Assembly: GCA_030147505.1 (NCBI GenBank) | Contig: JASBVG010000044.1 | Location: 1 to 64,000 of the forward strand | DNA: 64,000 bases | DNA from: Tardiphaga sp. | GTDB lineage: Bacteria > Pseudomonadota > Alphaproteobacteria > Rhizobiales > Xanthobacteraceae | Direction of reading: 5' to 3' | Program-made: the position numbers and the translations under genes | Notes under the pieces: generated by a model | What the model was told of the DNA's origin: nothing | Database searches by the model: none | What the model saw: the letters and a program-made list of their open reading frames with translations, nothing else | Part shown: positions 63,416 to 64,000 of the stretch, piece by piece | Layout of the letters: each line of letters begins with the position of its first letter | Position numbering within the stretch: position 1 is the stretch's first letter

Positions 63416-64000
63416 ATGTCGGTCACCACGCTCATTCCCGCACAGGCCTCCTCCGCCATGACCGATCCGTTCGGCCGGCGGATCAGCTATCTGCGCGTGT
63501 CGGTCACCGATCGCTGCGACCTGCGCTGTTTCTATTGCATGTCGGAAGACATGACCTTCTTGCCGAAGGCCGATCTGCTGACACTGGAAGAACTCGACCG
63601 CCTCTGCTCGGCCTTCATTGCAAAGGGTGTCACCAAGCTCCGTCTCACCGGCGGCGAACCGCTGGTGCGCCGTAACGTGATGGGCCTCGTGCGCTCGCTG
63701 TCGCGGCACCTGAAGACCGGCGCGCTGAAGGAGCTGACGCTCACCACCAATGGCTCGCTGCTCGCCAAATATGCCGACGAGCTCGCCGATTGCGGCGTGA
63801 AGCGGATCAATGTCTCGCTCGACACGCTGGACGCGGGCAAGTTCAGGACCATCACCCGCTGGGGCGATCTCTCCAAGGTGATGGCCGGCATCGATGCCGC
63901 GCAGGCCGCAGGCCTCGCCGTGAAGATCAATGCCGTCGCGCTGAAGAGCCTCAACGAGGACGAGATCCCCGCTCTGATGGAATGGGCGCATGGCCGCGAC
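63416..64000 (+). CDS. moaA: GTP 3',8-cyclase MoaA (5' part; runs off window)
   Basis: First enzyme of molybdenum cofactor synthesis. 195 codons are visible from ATG 63416; ATG 63458 is an alternative start closer to the usual [11 protein letters not shown]. The radical-SAM cluster motif CDLRCFYC is present, preceded by SVTDRC and followed by [11 protein letters not shown] (SAM-binding GGE) and TLTTNGSLL. The C-terminal second cluster is outside the window. A 15-codon open frame (63368-63415) ends directly before the start and contains a hairpin. Confidence 0.92.
   Translation, partial: MSVTTLIPAQASSAMTDPFGRRISYLRVSVTDRCDLRCFYCMSEDMTFLPKADLLTLEELDRLCSAFIAKGVTKLRLTGGEPLVRRNVMGLVRSLSRHLKTGALKELTLTTNGSLLAKYADELADCGVKRINVSLDTLDAGKFRTITRWGDLSKVMAGIDAAQAAGLAVKINAVALKSLNEDEIPALMEWAHGRD

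Overview
The window is GC-rich chromosomal DNA from an alphaproteobacterium, most likely of the Bradyrhizobium / Rhodopseudomonas / Tardiphaga group (Nitrobacteraceae). The grounds are a lipid-A very-long-chain fatty-acid cluster (acpXL to lpxXL), DUF2865, DUF2059 and DUF1217 proteins, a class II DAHP synthase, CtrA-type TTAA-N7-TTAA boxes, and many intergenic hairpin repeats of the kind common in this family. The genus is inference from gene content.

Layout. 1-4.9 kb holds a two-partner secretion operon on the minus strand (tpsB transporter, then tpsA exoprotein with an ESPR signal and GLUG repeats, cut off by the window edge). A helix-turn-helix protein and a TorR/TorS/TorT-like set follow: response regulator, hybrid kinase with Cache and HPt domains, and a periplasmic binding protein (5-10.6 kb). 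10.7-13.2 kb is a decayed mobile-element boundary: a tyrosine integrase broken by about five frameshifts, beside tRNA-Gln(CTG), then sparse DNA with one small zinc-ribbon-like gene. 13.5-17.1 kb has a HerA-type ATPase, an alkylhydroperoxidase-like remnant, MgtC, a ParB-like protein and a small membrane protein. 17.3-22.3 kb is the lipid-A long-chain acyl operon. 22.3-29 kb has a polyamine-type binding protein, an aminotransferase, a rhodanese and two adjacent Kup potassium transporters.

29.2-35.5 kb has a MotA/MotB pair behind a CtrA box, and a likely operon of Atm1-type exporter, psd, pssA and an RraA-like gene ending in a strong terminator. 35.7-43.7 kb has a LOG-family hydrolase, an RND efflux pair without an outer-membrane gene, a triple cysteine-repeat secreted protein and small genes. 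43.2-45.2 kb is a cysS / 37-residue membrane microprotein / acetyltransferase operon. 45.5-56 kb holds DUF2865, a CoA-transferase, a five-repeat DUF1217 protein, NAD synthetase, diacylglycerol kinase, class II DAHP synthase and a hydrolase. 56.5-64 kb has a TonB-dependent siderophore receptor, glutathione reductase, DUF2059, rpiA, gph, a CtrA-linked lipoprotein and the start of moaA.

The most distinctive signal is not a gene. Several unrelated sequence families of paired, inverted hairpin repeats (BIME-like) share one architecture: outer stem, hairpin, central stem, hairpin. One family occurs three times in 12 kb, with a GCAATTGC-centred palindrome dropped into the hairpin loop of a different half in two copies. 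Another pair sits in frame inside the signal region of tpsA. A second notable point is that one of the two ketosynthases in the lipid-A cluster lacks the catalytic cysteine and resembles a chain-length factor.
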